Position numbers and translations under genes: made by a program. Below are positions 53,878 to 64,000 of a stretch of DNA of 64,000 bases, piece by piece (within the stretch, counting starts at the first letter, position 1; the number at the start of each line of letters is the position of its first letter). This DNA is from Codonopsis lanceolata (taxonomy: Eukaryota > Streptophyta > Magnoliopsida > Asterales > Campanulaceae), in contig CM028377.1 in assembly GCA_013146195.2 (NCBI GenBank), forward strand, positions 30,546,602-30,610,601, written 5' to 3'. Below the pieces are notes generated by a model, which was not told the DNA's origin, did not search any database, and worked only from the letters and a program-made list of their open reading frames with translations.

Positions 53878-56800
53878 ATGGCAAAACGAAGGGTCAAAAA
53901 GAATATCAAACAACCTGCCTCATCTCCTCCAAGTAACGTATGTGATGCTAATCCAAAGGAGCCTCCAGTAGACAATAAAGAAAATGCATTTACTGACCAG
54001 GACGGTACATACACATAGTACTTTTTTACGCTGATGCCTGATGCTAATATTAGATCTTTCTTTATTACGACCTCCATCCCAAAAAGTGAGTCCTAGTTTC
54101 CAGATGGGTTTATCTTTCTATGTTTAAGAGTACATATCCGTTAGATTCCAAATTTTTGCTTGCTCTTAAAGAATGTGTAAAGCTCTGCATGTCATACAAA
54201 AAGTATTTTTTTTATAAAGATGTTATATTAGTGCAGCTTAAAAGTCATTTTGTAACGCCCCAATCCGGACCCCAACACGGAATCCCAAGGTCCGTGTATC
54301 AACCTAGCCTATAACAGAAATACAAGTCTATGGTGCACCTGCAATAACAACATGTTCGCACAACTAACAGCCAACGGCTGCAAAAGTGCCGAAAGTAAAA
54401 CAAGTCATCGGCTAAACCACTGCCGGAACCCAATTGAAACCCTCGAGTCAACGAACTCGGGAAAATAACAACAACAACAACCTCAACGTGACCGAACAAG
54501 TTGATTAGCCTATTCAATGAATTCACGGACTACGAAGAGTTTGGTCATCCCGCTTACTAAATTAGCTATGCGCCACACTACGATTACAATCGAAGTCTCT
54601 AAAGGTTAAGTGTCAGTGTACACTTATCGAAATTATTCGGGACCTCATAAATGTGACTGAACGAGTCTCAAACGCTGTAGGAATTTAGCCTAGGACTTAT
54701 CATAGTTTAGACATTCTCTAATCAACTCCGTTGAGTCATTTTACCATGTTTCATAGTTTAGATTAAACTCGTTGCTACTCGCAACTATACCAGAATCCCA
54801 AGTCTCAAGTTCTTAGCCAAACCATCGACCTACCCCAAATACACGACCAAATCTAAGCCTCACAACCAAATGATCCATACATCGGTTCCTACATAATCAA
54901 CTCCACATGTAAATGGTAAAACCTTCCATCAAGGTAACCAATCATGACCTTATCAACCAACATCACTCACATGAATTTAAAACATGTTTTAACATCTTAT
55001 GAAGGTTGATTTACCATTCTTAGCATGCTCAATCATGATCTTTATGAACTAGCATACTATGTTTGCTCTAAGTATTCAAAAAAGGGGGTTTAGTAACTTA
55101 CCCTCAACCGAAATCAAACCGACGAAAATACGATCAGAGGCTCTTAGGTTGTTCCACTATTGTAGCCTGTCACTTTTACGGTCTCCGATCGAGTGGCCAG
55201 ATCTCAGGGAAACTCGAAAACACACGACACACTACCGCACGTTCTTCTCTCTCTCCCCATTGTTGAACTTAGATGAATAATGGAGAAGAAACGAGTCCCA
55301 CAGACTTTCAATATCCAGCAAAAGTGATGCCTCAAGGTGGCAAAGTCTCATTGGTGGATTTAATGTGGTAGCACAGTTCTATTGGTCAACATTAATCAAG
55401 GTTTAAGCACTAGTGAACCCCATTTAGGCTAACTAAACCAAATCAATACTAACCCAACTTAATTAGACTTAAAATAGGTTTAATTAGATCATTGGGACAG
55501 GTTTATACTTATTAAACTAGGTTAGGAAAGTCAAAGATCAGAAATTGGTCAACAATGGTGGCTGAGGAGACGCGGTCGCGTCCTAGCAGTTGGCGCAATC
55601 GCGCCAACTACTGGGAATTGTCTGATTTTTGCTTCCTCCAACGCAATCGGTTCAAAAGACCAACGTGAGCACGTCATGATCTGAACCAAAACCCTCCAAA
55701 CTAAGCCTAGGTTGACCCCAAAGGCTAACATATCAATCTAGGATAGTTCTATACTCAAACCAAACCCGAAACGAACTCAAACGGTCACAGAAACAACTCG
55801 TACGAAGACGAACAACGCAACCAAACGAACAACCAAAGCAATTTAACTCATGAACCAAGCTATGCAAATGACATTATCAAAGCATGCTAACATGATTTCT
55901 AAGCATGGGATGCAGACCTATTAAGGTTAAGCACAAAACCGATCAATCAAGCTCTCAACTGAGTCGAGCTTTCCAACCAACGTCAAGTCACGCAATATAA
56001 CTCTGCGAAGCTTATAAACATGGGTTTAAACACTGAATGCAAGTATGTTAAACATGAGATGCACAAGAACAAACGTGTCAGAGGCAAGAGTAACTGAGTA
56101 ACCTAGGGTGTTACACATTTAGATGTAAAACTACAACATTAAAAACTTTGACTTTTCATATGAGGCTTTTTTTTATGGGATGGAGGGAGATAGAAATTTT
56201 ATTTGGTACGTGGGAGTTGTAAGTTTTTCTTCCGTCTTACGTACTTTTAGATTTACGCTTACAGTTGAACGTCAAAGTGCTGCAATCAGGACCATTCGTG
56301 ATGTGGAGATTGATCGTTTACTTACTGGATTGCGTTTGCTACGATCCAATTACAGCAAGGAACAGCAGCAGACTCCTGTACTGCAATTTTTTGCGAAAAA
56401 CCTGCCAAATCTGGCAATTGTTAGAAGTGAGAAAGAAGAACATTATGAAGTTCAATGGAAGGATAAAGATGGTAATTTATCCATGAACATGGGTGTTGGT
56501 GACATACATACTTCTATTTTCAATGGGATGTCTATGGGTTACCCTTACTGCTCCACGGCGATGCCATCTTTAGGTGGCTTTGAATATTCTAGTGAAGCTG
56601 GTAAACAAATTATTATTTTTTGATGCATAGAATATCTGACCCCAATGTCACTGGCAGATTCATCTTGACCCTTTTTTTTTAATTGTGGCAGTGAAAGCAA
56701 GCCTCCATGGCGCTGATAATCTGCAGATCAGAGATTTTGTATGTGGTTTTGCATTTGAAAATAATTTCTGTTAAGAGTCACAATGTTAGAAGAATTGCTT

Positions 56801-59499
56801 CAATGCAGCTTTCTTTTCCTTTGTTCTCTTCTCATTTGCTCATGCTTTAGGTGTTGGAGGAGCAATCTGATACGCAGATGCTTGGCTTGCAAGATTCTCT
56901 CCAAACTCCTGGGGTATGCTGCTCATGTTGATTTTTGTATGCTTTTTTTGGCTGAGACTCTGTTTTTTTGCGTATTCTAGGATTTCACTTGAGTTACAGT
57001 TGCCAGAAACTTAAGCATAGTCTTCTACATAGAATGAGTTGGACAAAGGGACAATCACTTCAAATACAGAACCATCACACTACCTAGCTATTTAAAATGC
57101 TACTTTTACATAGATGCCACTAGGAACTTTTCCTTTATAATCTTCTTGGCTTTTCTTCATGTTTTAGTTGCTGAAGTAGATAGAGTCGATAGACTCACTA
57201 CAAAATGCTGCAGCTTCAAGTCTACTCAAGGATCCTAAAGAGTGAATAACTTTTAAAGTGGAATGCAAAATTCAGTGGCACTTGCCTGCCACATAGCTTT
57301 ATTTTCTAAAGTCTCTAGTTGGTCTGGTCCTATAGCCATAAGAACATTGAACTTTGTGTCAGAATTTTCTGGAGAAACTAACTATTTATGAATCACAGGG
57401 AATGCTATTGGAAGTTAGTAATAGTAGATAAATGTCAAAGGTAGAATGTTTATGTATAATACTCATTTTATTAATTATCACTACTGTATTATACTAATGG
57501 TAGTTGTGCCATCATGTATGGCTGCTTGTGTGTGCGACTGTGCGTGTGTGTTTCTGTAATGTTTGATATGTGTATCCCAAAACTAAAATTGCAGGTGACA
57601 AGCCAGAGGTTGTCTGTTGGAATGACACCCAAAACTCTAAGGCTTCCGAAGCATGGTGAGATGCTTCTATCAGTCCATGGTTCGCCCCTTGGTGTCTATA
57701 AGGAAGATAACATGGAAGCAATACATGGTATGCTTTTTGGACTGTTCATTGGTTTCATGTTTTAGTTAGTATTCTTGCTCCTTTTGTTTTGTTTCTGGCT
57801 ACTCCGCATGTACGTGTGTTTGCCCCTTTTGGTGTTTTTCTATATAGATTGATTACTTTTTTAGAAAATGGTATGCTTTAAATGTCATTAAGATTTTATT
57901 TGCCTTCCAGTACAGTAGCGTCGTTCTTTGGGTGTAAGACCGCCTATCTTCCTTCCTCTTATCTTGGCCTTCCCATTGATGCCCCGTCTAAAAGTAGAGC
58001 GTTGTGGAATCCTGAGCGTTTGAAGCAGAGATTAGCAGGGTGGAAGCGACAACTTCTCTCTAAGGGGGGGGAGGTTGGTCTTAATCAAGAACACTCTTTT
58101 TAATTTGCCGACCTATTTTCTATCTCTTTTTGTTATCCCTGCCACAATCTGGCAAAGAATCGAGAAATTGGAAAGAGACTTTTTGTGGGAAGGTGAGTCG
58201 GAGGGTCATAAGTTTCATTTAGTGAATTGGGAGAAAGTTTGCTCCAGGATGCAAGAGGGAGGTCTGAATGTAAGAAATCTCAAACTTGTTAATGAGGCAT
58301 TGTTGGGGAAATGGTTGTGGTGGTATCTTACGGAAAAGGATTTGGAGACAGGTGGTGGTTTGTAAGTATGGGGCAGGGGATCACTGTTGGTTTCCAAATG
58401 AGGTTAATTCTCCTTTTGGGTGTGGAGAGGCATTAGGAAAGGATGGAGCTCCTTTGAGAGATTCATTGCATTTGAAATCGGTAGCAGGGCAACCGTTAGT
58501 TTTTGGGGAGATAGATGGTGTGGAAATTTTAGAATGAGGGAGGTGTTCTAGATTTTATTCGAGGTCTACATGGATAAGGATTGTAGAGTTAATTCAGTAT
58601 TGTCTATGGAGGATGGAAAACCTATTTGGAACCCCACGTTTAGAAGGAATTTTCATGACTGGGAGATTGATTCAGTGGCGCAACTTTTGAAGACTTCATG
58701 AGCAGAATATAGATAGCTTGGAAGATAAGGTGGTCTAGAAAGGAGCGAGGGGGCATGCTTTTTCAGTCGGATCGCATTACCTCAAGCTCCTAAATAGTGA
58801 TAGAACTTCTTTCCCTTGGAAAACAGTATGGAATTCTCAAGCTCCAAAGAGAGTGGCTTTCTTCATGTGGGAAGCGACTCATGAAGCTATTCATCTGGGA
58901 ATTTCATGCTGGGTTTGTTTAAGGTGACTTGGGTCATGCCAAGGTCGATTCTTGAGCATATAAGGGGCTGGTCCATGGGGTACAAGAATAGGAGAAATCG
59001 CATTTGGGAGACAGCCTCTTTGGGAGTGTGTTGGACTATATGGAGGGAAAGAAATCATAGGGCTTTTCACAATGAGGAAATGTCTGTCCCGGAACTGAAG
59101 AATTCTTTGATTCGTACTCTTCATTTTTGGTGCTCCGAGGCCAATCATTCTACTTCCAGTCTGAACTTTTCTCTTGTAGATTTTGTAAATAATATTGATA
59201 TTGGCTAATTATTTTGGTGATGTATACTCCTAGTGTACGGAGGCCGCATCACCTGATTTGATGCTTTTAATTTTATCTTTACTTATCAAAAAAAAAACAT
59301 GCCGGCAGATTCGAGTACCCAAAATACACTTGTTCCATTATTTTTTTGCATCAGTTAAAATGTCCATTGTCATGAAAATATTACTAGATTAGATCCTCTG
59401 ATCATTAATACAACATCTGCCTCTTAATTTATGATTATATTTCCTAATTGTCTTTTGTTCTGTTCTGATGATTGAATTGCAGAGGCAGAGGAGGAATGA
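53878..59499 (+). CDS. BORR-like: Borealin-like protein (chromosomal passenger complex), 6 exons
   Basis: Exons 53878-54004, 56265-56600, 56692-56738, 56851-56913, 57595-57727, 59483-59499; all GT-AG and frame-consistent, 240 residues. The N-terminus is basic (MAKRRVKKNIK); KEN at 34-36 is a possible APC/C degron (inference). Exon 2 begins with a helical segment (RTIRDVEIDRLLTGLRLLRSNY), which in animal Borealin is the part that bundles with INCENP and Survivin. Exon 5 (MTPKTLRLPKHGEMLLSV then HGSPLGVY, 201-226) resembles the TPxLRxPxxGE...GSPL motif of animal Borealin. Plants have one such gene family (Arabidopsis BORR). It would localise Aurora kinase at centromeres and the phragmoplast. 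The alternative is an uncharacterised conserved plant protein. Introns 1 and 5 are inflated by transposons, yet every splice site is intact. Confidence 0.72.
54068..56190. mobile_element. Stowaway-like MITE, split by a solo LTR, in intron 1
   Basis: Left end CCTCCATCCCAAAAAGTGAGTCC (54071 on) and right end ATGGGATGGAGGGAGA (about 56175-56190) form the Stowaway inverted repeat. Between them lies the 1,864 bp LTR. Without the insertion and one copy of its CATTT target the MITE is about 250 bp, a normal size. TA flanks are plausible (54066-54067; 56191-56192). Confidence 0.75.
54252..56115 (-). mobile_element. solo LTR of a Ty3-type retrotransposon (1,864 bp)
   Basis: Ends TGTAACGCCCC and GGGTGTTACA (TG...CA) flanked by the perfect 5 bp duplication CATTT (54247-54251 and 56116-56120). 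No internal coding region, primer site or second LTR, so it formed by LTR-LTR recombination. Read on the minus strand it starts TGTAACACCC, as in Tekay/Del-type LTRs, so the element probably points left. It contains palindromic CG motifs GACGCGGTCGCGTC (55569-55582) and TGGCGCAATCGCGCCA (55591-55606). Confidence 0.92.
57885..59300 (+). mobile_element. 5'-truncated L1 LINE in the last intron of the Borealin-like gene
   Basis: Encodes, across three frames, the C-terminal part of a plant L1 ORF2: LPSSYLGLPIDAPSKSRALWNPE, RLAGWKRQLLSKGGEV, FLSLFVIPATIWQRIEKLERDFLWEGE, LNVRNLKLVNEALLGKWLWWY, then the zinc-finger-like tail with FPWKTVWNSQAPKRVAFFMWEA (zf-RVT). Numerous frameshifts. The 3' UTR ends in A10 at about 59288-59297. 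The left edge is near 57890; no target duplication was found. Sense orientation with the host gene. Confidence 0.85.
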
Positions 59500-61019
59500 G
59501 TAGACAATAGTCTCTGAACCCCGTGTGACTTGCAAGTTGTTCTCTTGTCAGCTTGAAGTGGTTCTAAGTGTAATTTTTCCATTGTATTAATTGTGGACTA
59601 GTAGATTACACTCTGGTTCTAATTGATAAATATACTTACTGCAGTTTCTCAAGTAGCCCTCTCGTGGGTGCCATATTAATCATGTAATGGCTTATTACCA
59701 GTCCAAGGTATCCCTAAATTTTGGGGATTATACTTGGGTTCACTTGATCCACATATTATATGTTTCAGGAAGTGGTCTTAAACAAGTGAAATCCCATTGC
59801 ATATTTAAGTTGAATCTGTGCATTCCGAATGAGCCTTGTTACTTGTAGGTGTCGTGTACTAGTCCCTAACATGGATAGCAGCAATAGTCCCAGGAAAGAA
59901 CTTAACTTTGAGAGTTGCAGCAGTTCAAGTACAAATAATGCTTGGTAGCATCATTTAAGTAGTTTTTGTGACTGTTGTAGCCTTCAGGAGCTTAGTGACT
60001 TGACAATGCAGTGGAGTCAATTGCTACACTTAATTTGTGTCTATTTGTGCCTTGAGAGATTGGCGTGTGATTATCCTACCATTTTCCATTGGTTTTCTGT
60101 TTTTATTTGTTTGTGTGCAGACTGCAGTGCCTGTTTGGGATCTTAGTAGTTAGTACAAGTCATTGGAATTGCAAACAAAGCTCGGTAGATCAGCTAAAGA
60201 GTTCTTGTTCTTGTACTGCTCAGCATAAGCTAATCCTGGCAGTCTCGTCAGATTTCAAACAAAGAACAAGAGGGGACTTGCATTTTACTGGAAGAAAGAT
60301 GTCTCTTATTGTTGGTGAAACAAGTCATGATACTAAGCAATCTTACCATGGGATTAATTTTGTGGTAGCTGCATGCTGCATGCACAATTTTATCCTTAAA
60401 AACCAACACTGAAGTTTGACTATAAATTACTTTGCTGTTGAGCTTTTTAGTCGCATGCTAATGCTTAGGAATTGTTTCTAGTTCAGTAGACTCAAATGAT
60501 CACCAAAACAATCGATTAGGAGTTGTTTAGGGATGAAAAGGATCAACGACCTACGACATGAACACAGCCACAGATGGTGCAAGTCACAACTGTTGTGTTG
60601 AGTAGAGAATGGTTACGACTTATGACAGACAAATGCAGCACCATATATGAATAAGTTTTTCACCTCAGCACCATGAAAGGAATTTAACCATTTTCATAGT
60701 CTTTACATCGGTCAAGTGCAAGTATTACAAGGACCCCAGAGTGAATCAACATGATCTTCCTTCCATTTTCTAGTTCATACAGAGAAACACAGTATCTAGG
60801 TCTGATTGCTTTTCATATGGAAATTTTGCTAAAAATGGCTGTTCAGTTTGGCCAGTGCCTCCCACTCCCAACAAGGATCTTGATTGCATACTTGCTGATC
60901 TCAATCAACATTTCAATCTGTAAGACAAACGAGTACCAAGTGGCAAATATATGTAAACCAGGACAAACTGGACGAGTACCAAGTGTCAAATATAATATAA
61001 TTTTCAAAAAGAAGGGAAT
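59500..61019. other. 3' flank of the Borealin-like gene, no further gene seen
   Basis: The start is the probable 3' UTR. The open frame 60089-60412 ends in GINFVVAACCMHNFILKNQ, reminiscent of the Harbinger nuclease C-terminal VACcvLHNFI motif, but the rest does not match and it is not called as a gene. Confidence 0.4.
61006..61010 (-). terminator. pol III terminator of tRNA-Trp
   Basis: Run of five A on the plus strand, i.e. TTTTT on the transcribed strand, just downstream of the tRNA 3' end. Confidence 0.7.
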
Positions 61020-61091
61020 TGAACCCGACGTGAATCGAACACGCAACCTTCTGATCTGGAGTCAGACGCGCTACCATTGCGCCACGGATCC
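61020..61091 (-). tRNA. trnW-CCA: tRNA-Trp (anticodon CCA)
   Basis: The minus strand reads GGATCCGTGGCGCAATGGTA at the 5' end, anticodon arm CTGACTCCAGATCAG with anticodon CCA, and T arm GCGTGTTCGATTCACGT. The acceptor stem GGATCCG pairs with CGGGTTC (two G-U pairs), discriminator A; 72 nt, no intron, no encoded CCA. A box TGGCGCAATGG and B box GTTCGATTC act as the internal pol III promoter; a T5 terminator follows about 10 bases after the 3' end. It looks functional and cytosolic. Confidence 0.97.
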
Positions 61092-61139
61092 ACACACTAC
61101 CTTCTTTTGATCTATTAATTGATATTATAAATTATCTAA

Positions 61140-62010
61140 GACACTTAACTCGTTTGGATGGAACTTGGAAGGAAGGAGTCAATCTATATTACAATAGAAC
61201 TCATTGTTACACATGTGCAATTGACAAAAGTTATTTAGAGGTTGAGATTAAATTATCTTTAAAAATTTAATGGTTGGGATTCACTCTCACATTCACATGT
61301 GAGAGTAGTTATCCACTTTTAACTCTGTATTTTCTCTCATCATGTTACAAAACAACCCCCTACAATTAAATTTTTTTTTTGCCTAAGGGGGGCATGGGAA
61401 GGGACCCTACAATTACCCTGATATTAATCTTCTAAACCATTACCCTTACAAAACATCAACCTTACATTAATATAATCTCACAATAGAACTCAATTGATTG
61501 ACTGAGACTATCTGGCCATGGGTGGTTGATTCCGCTGCAAAATCAAACATTTATATGTCAGTTACATATAACTCCTTACAAATAATCCCCCTCAACTATA
61601 GGTTGAGTTCGAATAGCACCTATCAACTACCACTTGAAGTAATGTACCCCTCAATTGTAATATTTTTTAAAATCGCACTTTCTTTCTATTTTCTCTCACC
61701 ATGTTACAAAGTCATCCTTATAATTAATATTATAAGTAGTCACACTTTGAAATTAATCTTCTAAACAATTACCATTTACAAAACATCAACCTTATATTAA
61801 TATAATCTCACAATAGAACTCAATTGATTGACTGAGACTATCTGATCATGGGGGTTGATTCCGCCGCAAAATCAAACGTTCATAGGTCAGTTACATATAA
61901 CTCTTTACAAATAACCTCCCCTCAACTATGGGTAGAGTTCAAATAGCGCCCTCAACTACCACTTGAAGTAATGTACCCCTCAACTGTAACATTTTTTTTA
62001 AATCGCACCT
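61140..62010. repeat. direct duplication of about 220 bp, spacing about 332 bp
   Basis: 61457-61680 and 61789-62012 are about 90% alike: both contain 'aatataatctcacaatagaactcaattgattgactgagactatctg', 'gtcagttacatataactc' and 'accacttgaagtaatgtacccctcaa'. Partial related sequence also lies before the first copy (61320-61456: 'tctctcatcatgttacaaa'). Non-coding; no transposon ends were recognised. Confidence 0.8.
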
Positions 62011-62843
62011 TCTATTTAGACGTTGGCGTTTCAATTGACGAAATCAAATATATTGGCATCGTGTCTAGGCACTGGCACGAAGATCTAGTTTTAAATAATG
62101 TACATGTTTACAAAAAAAAATGTAAATTGTTTAAAAATAGAAAATTTCAAATTCCAGCATTAAACGTTTGAAAGAAACATGTTTTATCAATATTTTGTTT
62201 GGAATTTTCAAAAAAGAATAATTTCGTTATATAAGAGTAAATAAATTTATATGATGCCGCCGAGCATAGCTAAATGTTTTTTATAATCATGTTTTTCTAG
62301 TCCTGATATTTCTTGATACAATAATAATGTTTTTTTTTTTTTTGTCTTTTTTCAAAATAATATTTAAAAATTGGTGAAAATGAAGGGATGATATTTTAGT
62401 ACTCTCTTAGTTTCGGGCACAGAGTTTTCGTTTAAAAGCAATTTTTTTCAAAAAAAATGACACTTTTAATCGTTCATTAGTAATAAAATGATATTTTAAT
62501 GCCTTGACTTTTTGAAAATAAACTCTTTAAGTAAAATATCATAAAATGAAATAATAGACTATTTGTGTGAAAAGAAAGAATATTTTAGTGTTAAAGCTGA
62601 TCAAAGACAAAATTGCACCGAGCAAAATAACCATCAAATCTGTCCACAATTATGCTAAAAGGAATTTGAAAAGTTATTAGTGCCCTCGTTTCTTAAAAAT
62701 ATTAGCTTAAAAATAGACATCCCACAGGTTCTGAGAATTAGTTAAGATTGAAAGTCAAAGAATTGTCCCTTGTTTTAAGGACATGCACATAATCGTTTAA
62801 TCTGATGTACCCGGTCCAAACTTGATCACAAGCAAAGTACGAG
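62011..62843. other. AT-rich intergenic sequence
   Basis: Nothing recognised. T-runs at 62329-62342. Confidence 0.4.
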
Positions 62844-63560
62844 TGATCACCACATATCAGTCACGAGCTCGTAAGTATGAGACCCACGAGCCTAGCGGGG
62901 AGAGCTAGCGAGGTTCCCGAGCAGAGATCATGAATATATCCCGTCCAAGCTTAATCGAGCACATGTCTTGCCTGCTCGACCAAGGGGCCATGCCTGGGAA
63001 TCAGACTTATCATCACCAACTTTGTACCATGCAGTCGGGCAGAGCCATGCTCGCCCGGGAAAGCATCGAGTAGGGAATCTCAGAGACTTCCCCTCCAAGA
63101 CAGGTCAAATGCTTCCTTATCCGAGTAGAGCACTTACCGTATCTACTCTGACATTCACGCGGCCAGCCACCTGTCATGCCTATAATTTAGGACTTTCCTC
63201 CTAAACCTATTAGGTAACTATGGAATTGAATCTCACAAGGATTCTATATCAATGGGGGCCTATAAATACCCCTCCATAAACCCTAAACAAGATACACGCT
63301 CTTTACAGTCTCAAACCTCTGTCAAATTGCTTTTTGAGTCTTACACGATACTTACTCTTACACCTGAGTGGTTTCGCGAGGCCAAGTCTTTCACTCTGTG
63401 AGTGCCCCGTTTTTAATCGGATCCACGCCACTGAAAGGCGGGGTGGTTTCAAAATTTCGAAGCACGTAGAATACGATCGGCCTCAATTGTGGACTCAAAA
63501 TATAAATAACAGAGTCGACATCTTTATTTTAAGGATAAACAAATAAAAACCAAATATACC
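62844..63560 (+). mobile_element. LTR-like sequence, possibly Ty3/Tat-type
   Basis: GC-richer than its surroundings, with a TATA-like box TATAAATACC (63261-63270) followed by a CCTCCATAAACCCTAAAC leader, then 'ctttacagtctcaaacctc' and a 'gtggtttcgcgaggcc' stretch. This layout resembles promoters and R-U5 regions of plant Ty3 LTRs. The ends were not defined and there are no internal domains. The open frames at 62968-63204 and 63334-63546 are incidental. Confidence 0.35.
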
Positions 63561-64000
63561 AGATTTGTAAGGGTTCGGAGACTAAATTACGAGTTGGGAA
63601 GAGATTAGACACTCAACTCGCCCTTTCGGATTCAAAATAGATTTTTGGCTAAATATACTTTTTTTTTATAAATTTAACAACTTAAATAAATCATTTAATA
63701 TATATATATATACACGACAAAAGAGATAAAGAAAATTACAGCAGCCTCATTTTAGAGTTGCAGATAATATTTTATAAAAATTAGGTCATAATAACGACTT
63801 ATTTTAGAGCTATTTATATCCGAAATTTTAGCATTATAACGACTTATTTCGTGATATATTATTATTTTGAATAGCACTATTTTAATAGACAAAATAATAA
63901 ATAACTTTTAAGGTACCTACCTCTTGAAGCGTGTGGGCTTTATCCCGTACCAAACCTCTTTTCTAGTAAATGTTAGGGTGTGCTCGCTTTGTCCCTCGGG
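63561..64000. other. right window edge, no gene seen
   Basis: AT-rich with a short (TA)n tract at about 63700-63712. Confidence 0.4.

Noticed and set aside
57512..57721. Minus-strand open frame opposite Borealin-like exon 5
   Set aside because: Antisense shadow of a well-supported exon.
60089..60412. Open frame ending in GINFVVAACCMHNFILKNQ, reminiscent of a Harbinger nuclease tail
   Set aside because: Only about ten residues resemble the motif. The rest has no Harbinger similarity, no terminal repeats are nearby, and the start lies in an unlikely hydrophobic stretch.
62968..63546. Two plus-strand open frames near the right end
   Set aside because: They fall in an LTR-like, GC-richer stretch with TATA and leader features; the predicted peptides are low in recognisable structure.
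1..64000. CRISPR arrays, bacterial operons, Shine-Dalgarno sites
   Set aside because: No regularly spaced repeats with unique spacers; gene structure is eukaryotic with spliceosomal introns, so prokaryotic features do not apply.

Overview
This window is nuclear DNA of a flowering plant, most likely a eudicot. The signs are AT-rich intergenic sequence, split genes with GT-AG introns, a plant-type nuclear poly(A) polymerase, a cytosolic-type tRNA-Trp, and a dense, nested load of plant transposons (Ty1/copia, Ty3, L1 LINE, SINE, hAT, Mutator-like, Stowaway). No species call is possible from sequence alone.

Layout. 1-6374: decayed LTR-retrotransposon ends and a small hAT derivative. 7646-17012: a Ty3-like element with two long direct repeats (LTRs). 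Its 5' LTR holds a non-autonomous hAT element, and its body is split by a nearly complete 4.5 kb Ty1/copia element in reverse orientation. 17222-21522: a Harbinger-like MITE, a Mutator-like element with long inverted repeats carrying a retrotransposon LTR-like sequence, and an (AT)n(GT)n microsatellite. 24110-33232: an 11-exon poly(A) polymerase gene (PAPS-like, 769 residues as modelled). Its introns hold a 5'-truncated L1 tail, a tRNA-derived SINE and a Stowaway MITE, the first two with clear target-site duplications (TSDs). 33500-40315: a degenerate repeat field with a three-level nest of MULE-type and hAT-type MITEs, a foldback MITE and a DUF1985-like remnant. 40430-47279: a complete but decayed Mutator-like element (about 201 bp inverted repeats, perfect 9 bp TSD) with a broken transposase gene and, convergent to it, an apparently intact small GRF zinc-finger gene. 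49560-53605: a hAT element with a four-exon transposase gene broken by one frameshift. 53878-59499: a six-exon gene for a Borealin-like protein (240 residues as modelled). Its first intron carries a solo LTR inserted inside a Stowaway MITE, and its last intron carries a truncated L1. 61020-61091: tRNA-Trp on the minus strand. 61457-63560: a local direct duplication and another LTR-like sequence.

The two host protein genes are on the plus strand. One acts in mRNA 3'-end formation and the other, if the Borealin reading is right, in the chromosomal passenger complex at mitosis. Nothing links them functionally. Nearly everything else is transposon history, and much of it can be put in order from TSDs and nesting. 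No CRISPR array or bacterial-type operon is present. All homology calls are from remembered family motifs; no database search was possible.
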